Shown here in pieces: positions 16,025-24,625 of a DNA stretch of 64,000 nucleotides. The DNA is taken from positions 620,001-684,000 of the forward strand of contig AAXZ01000002.1 of assembly GCA_000169395.1 (NCBI GenBank). The letters are read 5' to 3'. The notes under the pieces were generated by a model that saw only the letters and a list, made by a program, of their open reading frames with translations, searched no databases and was not told where the DNA came from. The stretch's first letter is position 1. Each line of letters starts with the position of its first letter. Position numbers and translations under genes: made by a program. Origin of the DNA: Rhodobacteraceae bacterium HTCC2150. Lineage in GTDB: Bacteria; Pseudomonadota; Alphaproteobacteria; Rhodobacterales; Rhodobacteraceae.

Positions 16025-16904
16025 TCATAGCATCATGATGCTATATAACGTCAGTATTGCCATTCTTGAAACAAAGTATAGTGAGCTCACGCTGAAAATG
16101 CCTCCAGCTCCCCCAAGGAAGGGCACTATGCCGCAAGCACGCACCCCAATACCAATCTTCCCCACCGGACAACTGAACATCCCTATAGGGGGTGTCCATG
16201 TCTGTCCGTCTGCAGGAGGAGCGACCAATTTTGGTACTAAATATTTTGCGATTATGGTACTAATCTATTTTGGCCGTTTTAAATCTTTTGTTTATAATCA
16301 AGTACTTGAATAGTATCTATCGTGGCGAGTGAGTCCGTGTGGGGGCACCATCTAAACGTAGTAATGTGTTGTTTAAAAATATTAAAAATATATCTTTTAC
16401 TTTTGTATCCCCCTAAATATCCCCCTAGCGCGTATTGATAGAAGCAAATCAGGTTCCCTGGATTTACAGCTTCGCCTTTGGGAATTATTCAATTTAACTA
16501 CACCAACCCAAGCCTCAAGTAATTTGTAAGCTTAAGTATTCCCTTTTTCGAATCGGCTAAAAGCGCTCTTTTGGCACACTTCATGGGCGACCTATGCACT
16601 TAACATGCAATTTTGATACTATCCCATACAAGACGTTTATAGTTCAGCTAGTTCTAGATTATTAGGCCATTTAAACGTGCGAGACAAAGAAGATGGGCGA
16701 TAACTCTTAATTTTCAAAACTCAATCTGCAAAAAAATTATTTGATGATGAATGAACCAAGTACTTGTGCAGGTGCGAAACCGTGACGCACCCAATATTGC
16801 TTACAAGCCAAAGTGACGCATTCTTAATCCGTTCGAGACACCACAGATTAAAAAGAGGCTAAATAGCGTCTTGAAACCAAGACGACTCAACATTGGAAAT
16901 CGAC
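16025..16904. other. Long gap without a convincing gene
   Basis: No convincing gene in about 880 bp. Short overlapping frames at 16025-16313 on both strands have no ribosome binding site or family resemblance. A small palindrome with CCCTATAGGGGG sits at about 16182. The sequence is AT-rich from 16250 to 16700, as expected of decayed island DNA. Confidence 0.5.
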
Positions 16905-17285
16905 ATGAAAATCAAACGAATGATCTTATTACCGTTTACCATCGTAATTGCTTCCAACGCGTTTGCAGCAGGTGATATTGACAAGGGTAAGAAAGTTTTT
17001 AAAAAATGCGCCGCTTGTCACATGGTGGGCGAGAACGCAAAGAAGAAGACTGGTCCAGTCCTTAATGGAGTCGTTGGGGCAAAAGCAGGCCAAGCAGCAG
17101 ATTTTAGATATTCTAAAGTATTAACCAGAATGGCAGAAGACGGCCTAGTCTGGGATGAGGCTTCGCTTACAGCGTTTCTGGCAGGTCCTAAGAAATTTAT
17201 GAAAGGGACCAAGATGTCATTCAAAGGTTTACGCAAAGAAACGGATATTGCCAACGTGATCGCATATCTTGCTACATTCGAATGA
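16905..17285 (+). CDS. Class I cytochrome c (c2/c550-like), periplasmic
   Basis: This 126-residue precursor has a signal peptide (MILLPFTIVIASNAFA, cut before AGDIDKG). The haem motif is CAACH at about residues 34-38, and the Met ligand is in GTKMSFKGL. Between them are TGPVLNGVVG and the C-terminal helix ANVIAYLATF. It is a small soluble electron carrier between membrane complexes or oxidases. The ATG at 16905 has GGAAA upstream; a TTG four codons earlier is rejected. It lies inside the island next to the recombinase genes, so it is probably cargo, or a chromosomal gene trapped there. Confidence 0.85.
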   Translation: MKIKRMILLPFTIVIASNAFAAGDIDKGKKVFKKCAACHMVGENAKKKTGPVLNGVVGAKAGQAADFRYSKVLTRMAEDGLVWDEASLTAFLAGPKKFMKGTKMSFKGLRKETDIANVIAYLATFE

Positions 17286-17304
17286 CGAAAGATCAATGGT
17301 TCGA

Positions 17305-17340
17305 CGCTCTGTTTCTCGTCAGCGATTTAGAAACAGAGCG
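17305..17340. terminator. Stem-loop between cytochrome c and recombinase stub
   Basis: A perfect 12-bp stem CGCTCTGTTTCT/AGAAACAGAGCG has a 12-base loop, 20 bp after the cytochrome stop. It has no T-run, so it may be a weak terminator for the two convergent genes. Confidence 0.5.
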
Positions 17341-17347
17341 GCACTGA

Positions 17348-17890
17348 CTAGTTCGCCACTGTGTCTACTCCGGAAATGATGATTACATCAGGTTGTTCAA
17401 TAGCATTTGATTCCACATTGATTGCCTGTGGGGGACGCCCATAGACCCTGTCAAGTATTGCAATTGAAGCGGCCACACGCGCAGTTTCGCTTTCGCCACG
17501 CTCAGCTATGGTTGCAAGTGTATTAATGGCCGTTGCCACGTGACCTTGCGCTATGTCCGCTAAGGCATTCCGTAAAACTGCTGTGTCTTTGTTTTGAGAA
17601 CGTAGGTACTCAGCTAGTTTAGGCATACTGTAGCCTTTACCGTAGTTGGTTCCTACGCCCCCTACACTGGACCATCCACCAGCCTGTTCAATGGCTTCTA
17701 AAGGCACGTCACAGTCTCTCAGGCGGTCCCTAAAGCTGTGTCTTAGGCAGTGGGTGGTTTTACCGTTGAAGGACTTCTTGAGGTGCTTACAGAGTGTAGC
17801 TGAGGCCCCTGTATTGTTAAGGTAGCCACAAGAAGCGTAGCGGGGAAACAGGTAAGGACTGTTTGGGCCACTTTGCATTGAAGCCAAGCA
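17348..17890 (-). pseudogene. Tyrosine recombinase, C-terminal catalytic fragment with extra tail
   Basis: About 180 residues remain, running from SPYLFPRYAS through the catalytic HCLRHSFRDRLRD and GGWSSVGGVGTNYGKGY, to a tail of about 75 residues (NTLATIAERGESETARVAAS, then ILDRVYGRPPQA). The N-terminal arm-binding and core-binding domains are absent. In-frame TAA and TAG stops lie just upstream, where the complete recombinase at 17894 ends. Fifty bp of it are copied at 5662-5711. The tail resembles a segment found in phage packaging-type proteins, which is a weak inference. Confidence 0.72.
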
Positions 17891-17893
17891 CTA

Positions 17894-19132
17894 TTACCAC
17901 GACATTTTGTTTATCTCTTGACGTAGCACCTCAATGGCTGGGCCAGAAGAGTACAAATCATGGGACAACCCACCAATCTCATGCCCCATTAACCTCGCCA
18001 CTTCGACCTGTGGGACTTGATTAGCCTCAAGGGCGGTAGAGAATGACCTACGGAAACTGTGGAACGCTGTTTCACCACGAAGGGATTCAGATTCTAACAG
18101 CTTGTCAAACTTCCTTGAGAATGAACTATATCGTTGACCATACTTGTTAGCTCCCTGCCCTGATACCAAAAACCCGTCTGTGCTGGTATCCTGCAATCTA
18201 GCTACAGTCTGAGTTATGTCCTTATGAACTGGTATTGAGCGCCTTCCAGCCTTTGTTTTTGAGGACTTAACTAGGAATACTTGGTCCTGAACATCGGCTA
18301 AGCGCAACTGGAATATTTCCTCTATTCTCATCCCTGAATGGATAGCAACACGCATAACATCTGAGATAAGTTGATCCGCGCATATGGACAGTAATTGGTG
18401 GTACTCTGAACCTGTGAAAGCCCTATGGTCCCTAGTCCTTTTATGTCCCAAGCTAGAGGCACCAGCAAAGACATTGGGCAGGACATTAGGATCACCATGT
18501 ATCTGGACCGACAGGTACCTCCAGAAGCCTCTAACGGCCCCTAGGTCACGCTTGATTGCCTTATTGGACTTCTTACCCCAAGCCAATGAGACCCATTGTG
18601 TCACCGTTACGGGTGTCACGTCCTTATTTGTCCTAAATTCGTTTGTGAACTCGGATACCACACGGGAATAGTGGTCCAGCGTCTTTGATTTTACATTTAG
18701 CGCTCCAAGCCAAGAGTCCAGATGCTCGGCTAAAAGGATCAGACTCCCAAACTCTATGTCTACAGCCTCACGCTCGGCATCTGTTTCCGCCACATCAATT
18801 GCCATATCCCTCAAGTAAGCCTCCCTAGGTTGCGTGTATGTCCCTAGACCCACCACAACGGGCAATGTGCTACGCTCAAGAGCAAGCGCATCCCTGAGCA
18901 TCTTGAGTTCATCAGTTTCAGGCACATGACCCCTTTTGGCATTCTTGATAACCGCCTTAAACTGGGCCACCAGAGGCAGAGACAATATGGCAGCTTCGCT
19001 AAGGCTATCGGTGCATAAAGTTTGCTGTAGCGCTGCCTTACCTAGAATGGGTCGCAAGGATTTAGGCACCTGCATGTTAACGTAATACTGGTTTCGCCTT
19101 CGGATCACATAGGGCGGTAGTTTCCGAGCCAT
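17894..19132 (-). CDS. Tyrosine recombinase / phage-type integrase
   Basis: This complete 412-residue integrase would catalyse integration and excision of the island. It has an N-terminal domain with MARKLPPYVIRRRNQYYVN, a SAM-like core-binding domain near 140-220, and a catalytic domain with Arg in HSGMRIEEIFQLRL, HSFRRSFSTAL, LMGHEIG and the nucleophile Tyr in SHDLYSSG. It starts about 90 bp from a tRNA-Cys 3' fragment at 19225-19244, the usual layout for an integrase next to its attachment site. Confidence 0.9.
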   Translation of the reverse strand: MARKLPPYVIRRRNQYYVNMQVPKSLRPILGKAALQQTLCTDSLSEAAILSLPLVAQFKAVIKNAKRGHVPETDELKMLRDALALERSTLPVVVGLGTYTQPREAYLRDMAIDVAETDAEREAVDIEFGSLILLAEHLDSWLGALNVKSKTLDHYSRVVSEFTNEFRTNKDVTPVTVTQWVSLAWGKKSNKAIKRDLGAVRGFWRYLSVQIHGDPNVLPNVFAGASSLGHKRTRDHRAFTGSEYHQLLSICADQLISDVMRVAIHSGMRIEEIFQLRLADVQDQVFLVKSSKTKAGRRSIPVHKDITQTVARLQDTSTDGFLVSGQGANKYGQRYSSFSRKFDKLLESESLRGETAFHSFRRSFSTALEANQVPQVEVARLMGHEIGGLSHDLYSSGPAIEVLRQEINKMSW

Positions 19133-19146
19133 TCAAGCACCATTTA

Positions 19147-19167
19147 TATACACGTTCTGTATACACG
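19147..19167. promoter_or_regulatory. Direct repeats upstream of the integrase gene
   Basis: TATACACG occurs at 19147-19154 and 19160-19167, 13 bp apart, just before the integrase start. It could be an operator or an excisionase/arm-type site. Two copies only. Confidence 0.4.
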
Positions 19168-19224
19168 CTTGCCACATCAACACATTATAAACAATGCATT
19201 ATTAAAAACCAACCATACACGTGA

Positions 19225-19244
19225 GAGTCCGGTACTCGCCTCCA
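19225..19244 (+). other. Attachment site: tRNA-Cys 3'-end fragment
   Basis: GAGTCCGGTACTCGCCTCCA matches the 3' end of bacterial tRNA-Cys: T-loop end GAGT, stem CCGGT, acceptor strand ACTCGCC, discriminator T and CCA (compare E. coli GACTCCGGAACGCGCCTCCA). The 5' part of the tRNA is absent, so this is a displaced attachment repeat and not a gene. It marks the right border of the island. The remaining 160 bp before the agl genes hold nothing recognisable. Confidence 0.7.
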
Positions 19245-19407
19245 CATATGCTCTTTCACCAAAAAATCCTGTGATTGCAATATTGCACTCAATTTGTTGG
19301 ATTTGATCGCTTTCAAAAGTCATTTTTAATTTTGGTGCAAAAATCAGCCAGAATCGATCATGATTTCAACCAAAACGATAACAACTCAATTACTATGATC
19401 AGATCAT

Positions 19408-20466
19408 CTAAAACAAATGGGCCTTTGTTTGATCAAAGGAAAATTGCGCGTTGTCGCCTAATTCTAGGTCCAATTGTTCTGGGGTCGCAAACCTGAATTG
19501 TGTATTAGAAGGTGTCATTAGTTCGACAACGGTTTCCGTGCCCAATCGTTCAATTAGCGTGATTGATCCGGTGATTTCGCCTTTCGGGTCCAATCTTAAA
19601 TGTTGTGGACGAATGCCTAATTTCACTTTTTCGCCCTTAGCCTTTTCTTTTGAAACCAATGAAACATTGCCAGCACTAAAATCAGCGCCTCTGAAGTCCG
19701 CCGCAGTATTATCGACCGTCACAGATGTCATCTCGCCTTCAAAGAAATTCATTTTTGGTGAACCTAGAAAGCCTGCTACGAATTCATTTGCAGGGTTATT
19801 GAACAATTCCATGGGTGAACCAACCTGCATCACGACGCCATCCTTTAGAACGACGATTTTGTCGGCCAATGTCATGGCCTCAACCTGATCATGCGTCACA
19901 TATATTGTGGTCGCATCCAGTTGCTTATGCAGCTTGGCAATCTCAACACGGGTCTCATGACGCAATGCGGCATCCAAGTTTGACAGCGGCTCATCAAACA
20001 AGAACACATCAGGATTACGCACAATGGCGCGCCCAATTGCGACCCGTTGGCGTTGTCCCCCTGACAAGGCCGCTGGACGGCGATCAAGCAGGTGTTCCAT
20101 TTGTAACGTTTTGGCCGCGGCGGTTACACGCTCGGCAATCTCGGATTTGGAAAACCCTTGCAAGTTCAATGAGAACGCCATGTTATGAAAAACCGTCATA
20201 TGCGGGTACAATGCATAGGATTGGAAAACCATCGCGATGCCGCGCTTTGAAGGGGGTAAATCCATAATTGCGCGATCGGCAATTTCAATTTCACCGCTTG
20301 TCAGTTTTTCCAAACCGGCGATCAGGCGCAACAGCGTTGATTTTCCACATCCTGACGGGCCAACAAAAACAACAAACTCACCCTTGTTGATTTCCAAATC
20401 AACATCGCGGATGACATGTGTTGTACCAAAGAATTTGTTGACATCTCTAAGTGCTACTTGTGCCAT
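19408..20466 (-). CDS. aglK: Alpha-glucoside ABC transporter, ATP-binding protein
   Basis: This 352-residue MalK/UgpC-type ATPase powers sugar import. It has Walker A GPSGCGKST, signature LSGGQRQRVA, Walker B VFLFDEPLSNLD, the H-loop THD and a C-terminal regulatory OB-type domain with KLGIRPQHLRL. It starts directly after the alpha-glucosidase stop (ATCTAAATG), with its ribosome binding site inside that gene. As the last gene of an EFGAK-ordered operon it matches AglK of rhizobia. Confidence 0.92.
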   Translation of the reverse strand: MAQVALRDVNKFFGTTHVIRDVDLEINKGEFVVFVGPSGCGKSTLLRLIAGLEKLTSGEIEIADRAIMDLPPSKRGIAMVFQSYALYPHMTVFHNMAFSLNLQGFSKSEIAERVTAAAKTLQMEHLLDRRPAALSGGQRQRVAIGRAIVRNPDVFLFDEPLSNLDAALRHETRVEIAKLHKQLDATTIYVTHDQVEAMTLADKIVVLKDGVVMQVGSPMELFNNPANEFVAGFLGSPKMNFFEGEMTSVTVDNTAADFRGADFSAGNVSLVSKEKAKGEKVKLGIRPQHLRLDPKGEITGSITLIERLGTETVVELMTPSNTQFRFATPEQLDLELGDNAQFSFDQTKAHLF

Positions 20467-22017
20467 TTAGATTTCCTCAAAGGTTGCGGTCAGCGTTTTG
20501 AAATCAAAACAGCATCGAAGGGTTTGGGTATCGGAAATGCGATCAAAAACAATTTGATGATCCTCGCCGGACAATTCGGACATCGTGTTTGACGTCATCA
20601 TTGCCGCTTGTTTTTTACGCCATTTCAAGAATTTTGCGTAAGCGTTGTAAGTGGAATTTGGTCGCTTCACCTCATCCAGCCCTGCCCGCTTCAAATGTTG
20701 TGTCGCAATTGGTAGCCACGTTTTATTCGCGGTTGAAAATCCACCTTGCGGGGCATCTTCTTGCCAAACCATTGGCGTACGACACGTATCGCGGCCCATG
20801 AATACAGGCGCAAATTCAATGCCCCAGGGATCCTGCATTTGCTCAACTGGAATATCGCGCACATCATCAAATGCCAATTCTTCGCCTTGATAAACGCAGG
20901 TGGAACCGATCAAACAGGTTTCTAGTTTCAGCAACAACAATTGTAACGCTTCTTGATCTGTCTCGGCCAATCCCAAAGGTTCAAGCTGGCGCGTTCCAGA
21001 ACGTGGCACGTCATGATTTGAAAACGCAAACGTCAATCGACCTGTACTGTTGAATGCCACAACGGCCTCAGAAATTGCATCCTTCATTTCCGTTACATTC
21101 AAACCTGCCCATGCCAGCAAGTTAAAATTATAGGTCGCATGCAATCGCCCAGGCGCAGTGAACGTTTTACTGGCCAAAACAGGGTCATCGCCATGCAATT
21201 CACCCATCAAAAACCGATCCTCATATTCATCAGCAACAGCACGGAATGCTTCGCTGAATAACTGAATGGCAGGTTGATTTAACTGCGCGCTGTCATGCAA
21301 TTGTCGAAAGAACGGTTGTTGCTGTTGCGGCAAGTCGCCGGGCACAAAATCGGGATTTGCCAAGTTGTTTTGATAAGGCGCTGTATCGCCATTAATCGTA
21401 TGCACCGCATCAAGGCGAAACCCATCCACCCCACGATCAAACCAAAACCGCGCAACATCCGTAAGGGCGTTACGAACTTCTGGATTGTGGTGGTTCAAAT
21501 TTGGCTGGCTTGGTAAAAAGTTGTGCAAATAATACTGTTGGCGACGCGGCTCCCAACTCCAAGCGCGCCCTCCAAAGAACGACAACCAGTTTGTAGGGGC
21601 GGATCCATCAGGCAAGGGATCAACCCAATGATACCAATCGGCTTTGTCATTTGTGCGCGACTGGCGGCTTTCTTCAAACCATTCGTGTTGATCGGAACAA
21701 TGCGCTGGCACGATATCGATCATGATCCGCAGACCCAGTGCATGGGCCTTGGAAATCAATTCATCAAAATCCGCAAGCGTACCATAGTCAGGATTGATAT
21801 CGCAGTAATCCGACACGTCATAGCCAAAATCCTTTTGTGGGGATTTGAAAAACGGACTGATCCAAATCGCATCAACCCCAAGCCCGGCAAGATAATCCAA
21901 ACGTGACGTTATACCGGGTAAATCACCAATCCCGTCAGCGTTAGAATCCTGAAAAGAACGTGGGTATATTTGATAGATGACGGCGGTTTCCCACCACTTC
22001 AAAGCAGAATTTTCCAT
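20467..22017 (-). CDS. aglA: Alpha-glucosidase, GH13 family
   Basis: This 516-residue cytoplasmic enzyme hydrolyses imported alpha-glucosides such as sucrose, maltose or trehalose. The GH13 motifs are present in order: YQIYPRSFQDSNADGIGDL, region I DIVPAHCSDQHEW, region II GFRLDAVHT with the nucleophile Asp, region III FLMGELHGDD with the acid Glu, and region IV FSNHDVPR. There is no signal peptide, in line with hydrolysis after uptake. It starts four bases after the permease gene. The exact sugar cannot be told from sequence. Confidence 0.92.
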   Translation of the reverse strand: MENSALKWWETAVIYQIYPRSFQDSNADGIGDLPGITSRLDYLAGLGVDAIWISPFFKSPQKDFGYDVSDYCDINPDYGTLADFDELISKAHALGLRIMIDIVPAHCSDQHEWFEESRQSRTNDKADWYHWVDPLPDGSAPTNWLSFFGGRAWSWEPRRQQYYLHNFLPSQPNLNHHNPEVRNALTDVARFWFDRGVDGFRLDAVHTINGDTAPYQNNLANPDFVPGDLPQQQQPFFRQLHDSAQLNQPAIQLFSEAFRAVADEYEDRFLMGELHGDDPVLASKTFTAPGRLHATYNFNLLAWAGLNVTEMKDAISEAVVAFNSTGRLTFAFSNHDVPRSGTRQLEPLGLAETDQEALQLLLLKLETCLIGSTCVYQGEELAFDDVRDIPVEQMQDPWGIEFAPVFMGRDTCRTPMVWQEDAPQGGFSTANKTWLPIATQHLKRAGLDEVKRPNSTYNAYAKFLKWRKKQAAMMTSNTMSELSGEDHQIVFDRISDTQTLRCCFDFKTLTATFEEI

Positions 22018-22020
22018 AAA

Positions 22021-23247
22021 TCAGCCACCCTTAACCGACCCTGCAAGCAGGCCGCGAATGAAATATTTTTGCATTGAAAGGAACACGATAACCGGCACGA
22101 TAATCGAAATAACTGCTGATGCATTCAACAAGTGCAGCTGATCTTTAAACGTGCCCAATTGTTTTTGCAGACGGATCGGGAACACCAAATCGGACGCATC
22201 CGATGGCCCGATATACAAAGCAACAATCAAGTCGTTCCAAACCCATAAGAATTGAAAAATACTGAAAGACGCCAAGGCAGGCACTGACAAGGGAACGATC
22301 AAGCGGGTGAAAATTTGCAAATGGTTCGCGCCATCAATTCGGGCACTTTCCAACAACTCGCGTGGCAAACCGACGATGTAATTCCGCAGCAGATAGATCG
22401 CCAAAGGTAAGCCAAACGCCGTATGGGTGACCCAAAGACTGGCGAATGATTTGGATGCCACCTGACATGTCTGCGTGCTCTCGCAATCAGTTAACATTGC
22501 GTTCAACGACGTCGCCCAAGATGCAACACCACTAAATCCCTGTAAAACAGGCAAAAACGCCAATTGGGTCGGAACAACCATCAAGGAGACAACGATAACA
22601 AACAGCCAATCTCGCCCAGGGAAACTCATCCACGCAAAGGCATAGGCGGCAAAGGCGGCGATTGTTATCGGGATAATCGTGGCCGGTATGGTGACGATAA
22701 ACGACGAAATAAGTGCATTTGGCACATTTTTATTGGCAAACAGAACCTCTGCATATGCATCAAGTCCAAAGACCGGATCTTGATCAATGAACACGTCAAG
22801 ATTTTTGGGTTTGGGCGCGCTTTCCGTTTCAAACGTCCAAACAAAATCGCCGTTGGATTGGAAGATAAACTCACCACCGCGAACATCCATTGCCTCATTT
22901 ACTGGCACCAACTTGCGGATCAGCTTGGTTTTACCTTCGTTTTCTGGGTCAGGTACACGGCCCTTAAACATGATCGACTTTATAGAACCATCAACCTTGT
23001 AGCTGTCTTTATCTTTGTTCAATCGCTCAAAAATATTGCCCTTCATGACTAGAAAGGCGGTATCGTCGCCCTTGTCATGGGTACCAAATCGATGGCCCAA
23101 TTCGGTCGGTGTAAATGCCGTCCAAAACCCAGAGGTTTTCGAGGCAACATCAGATCGTAAAGACGTGGTAACAAGTGCCACAAATGGCACAACCCAAATG
23201 AATACAATAAGGGCCAGAACGACGTGTTTTAAGGTGCGACTAATCAT
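22021..23247 (-). CDS. aglG: Alpha-glucoside ABC transporter permease
   Basis: This 408-residue inner-membrane permease has a first transmembrane helix near residue 15, then a periplasmic insertion of about 170 residues, and the MetI-type core with the EAA loop ESARIDGANHLQIFTRLIVP. Large periplasmic loops of this kind occur in AglG. The ATG at 23247 (MISRTLKHVV), 13 bp after the upstream permease stop, is chosen over a start 19 codons earlier that would overlap that gene. Confidence 0.9.
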   Translation of the reverse strand: MISRTLKHVVLALIVFIWVVPFVALVTTSLRSDVASKTSGFWTAFTPTELGHRFGTHDKGDDTAFLVMKGNIFERLNKDKDSYKVDGSIKSIMFKGRVPDPENEGKTKLIRKLVPVNEAMDVRGGEFIFQSNGDFVWTFETESAPKPKNLDVFIDQDPVFGLDAYAEVLFANKNVPNALISSFIVTIPATIIPITIAAFAAYAFAWMSFPGRDWLFVIVVSLMVVPTQLAFLPVLQGFSGVASWATSLNAMLTDCESTQTCQVASKSFASLWVTHTAFGLPLAIYLLRNYIVGLPRELLESARIDGANHLQIFTRLIVPLSVPALASFSIFQFLWVWNDLIVALYIGPSDASDLVFPIRLQKQLGTFKDQLHLLNASAVISIIVPVIVFLSMQKYFIRGLLAGSVKGG

Positions 23248-23260
23248 TTGCGAAATTCCC

Positions 23261-24514
23261 TCAATGGCCCATATCTTTTTGTTCACGACGGATGCGCCAT
23301 GCATTGAAAATCATGTTCGGCACCACGGTCAACATCAACATTACAGCAATAGCCGCAAACAGATTATCCACGTTGTCGCCACCCACAGACCAGTTGTTCC
23401 GCGCGTTTTCCATCATCGTTGCCAGCAGTAATTTATCGTCATCATTCGCTGATAGCGCATACGGAATGTCAAAAACCTTCAGTACTAAAATAACCAACGT
23501 CGTCCAAACTACCAAAACTGTGGAATAGATTTGTGGTAACTTGATGCGAAAGAACATTTGAAACGGGTTGGCACCATCAATGGTCGCCGCCTCAATTGTA
23601 TCTTCGGGCACGCCACGCAAAGCGGCAGAAAAGATAACCATAGCAAAGCCAGTTTGCACCCAAACCAGAATCCACATCAAGAAAAAGTTCCCCCAAAATT
23701 GAAGGCTGTAAAGGGGTTCGTTATAGGCCGCCGTATGGCCCAACAAAGATTTCAAAAGACCGATTTGGTAAGAGGGCGTGACGCCGTTAATGGCCTCTTG
23801 TGGTTGAATACCACCACCCGCAAAAATGTTGCGCCAAATGACGGCTGCCCCGACAAAAGAAATCGCAAGGGGCACAAAAATCAATGTCTTGGCGATAATG
23901 CCCCATTTCACAGAATCCGCAAGAACGGCAATCAAGAGACCAAGCGAGATACAGGCCGTGGGCACAAGGATAAGCCACATCAAACTATTGCGCATGGCGT
24001 ATCGGAATTGTTCGTACCCCAGCGCGGCAGGATCCCATAAAAACGCATAGTTCCTCGATGTCCTTGCTCCGTCAGCTTCTTGAAACGAAAGGCTAAGGGT
24101 GGATAAGGCGGGAACTAGTAAGAACAGGAATAATAGAACCAATGCTGGGCCAACAAAAATCCACGGCTGAATGGCTTCAACAATCGTAGATTGGCGACCT
24201 TCTGAATTTTTAGATGAAACCCTAGCTAGGCCCATGTTCAACCAGTTGGAAACGCCGAAATAAAGAAACGAAATTCCAACGGCGATAAATATGGATCGAA
24301 TAGCAAAACCAATTTTTGCGAAACGTTCTTGCGTGTCAAAAACCGAAAATTCCCAGTCGCGACTTTCATGCAACCATGTCCCAAACTTGGCCATTAAACC
24401 GTCTAGCGGTGACGTTATGATATAGGCGACGATGGCCGTGATGGGCAACAAAAGGACAATCGTCAAAACGATTGCGAGACTGTTGCTGGCGATGATTGGC
24501 TTGATTGAACGCAT
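23261..24514 (-). CDS. aglF: Alpha-glucoside ABC transporter permease
   Basis: This 417-residue MalF-like permease has several transmembrane helices and the EAA loop EAATIDGANPFQMFFRIKL, which contacts the ATPase. The ATG at 24514 has GGAAA upstream; a TTG four codons earlier is less likely. It pairs with AglG to form the channel. A stem-loop lies between it and the binding-protein gene. Confidence 0.9.
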   Translation of the reverse strand: MRSIKPIIASNSLAIVLTIVLLLPITAIVAYIITSPLDGLMAKFGTWLHESRDWEFSVFDTQERFAKIGFAIRSIFIAVGISFLYFGVSNWLNMGLARVSSKNSEGRQSTIVEAIQPWIFVGPALVLLFLFLLVPALSTLSLSFQEADGARTSRNYAFLWDPAALGYEQFRYAMRNSLMWLILVPTACISLGLLIAVLADSVKWGIIAKTLIFVPLAISFVGAAVIWRNIFAGGGIQPQEAINGVTPSYQIGLLKSLLGHTAAYNEPLYSLQFWGNFFLMWILVWVQTGFAMVIFSAALRGVPEDTIEAATIDGANPFQMFFRIKLPQIYSTVLVVWTTLVILVLKVFDIPYALSANDDDKLLLATMMENARNNWSVGGDNVDNLFAAIAVMLMLTVVPNMIFNAWRIRREQKDMGH

Positions 24515-24575
24515 CACATTTTCCAATTGGTGGATTGCATTGGCAGGTGTTTAGAAACGGGCGAGCAGAAAATCA

Positions 24576-24604
24576 AAGGAGCGCAAATTCAATCTGCGCT
24601 CCTT
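24576..24604 (-). terminator. Intergenic stem-loop after aglE
   Basis: A perfect 10-bp inverted repeat AAGGAGCGCA/TGCGCTCCTT has a 9-base loop, followed on the minus strand by TTGATTTTC. It lies between the binding-protein and permease genes. Such structures partly stop transcription or protect the upstream mRNA, so the binding protein is made in excess. Confidence 0.65.
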
Positions 24605-24625
24605 CATGTTTTTAGGTTGGCAATA

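Noticed and set aside
16322-16345. GGCGAGT followed by GAGTCCG as a possible tRNA-Cys 5' end
   Set aside because: The following bases cannot form the D-arm or a GCA anticodon arm, so no tRNA is present.
19210-19250. tmRNA 3' end near the integrase
   Set aside because: The acceptor and T-stem sequence, with discriminator T, fits tRNA-Cys and not tmRNA.
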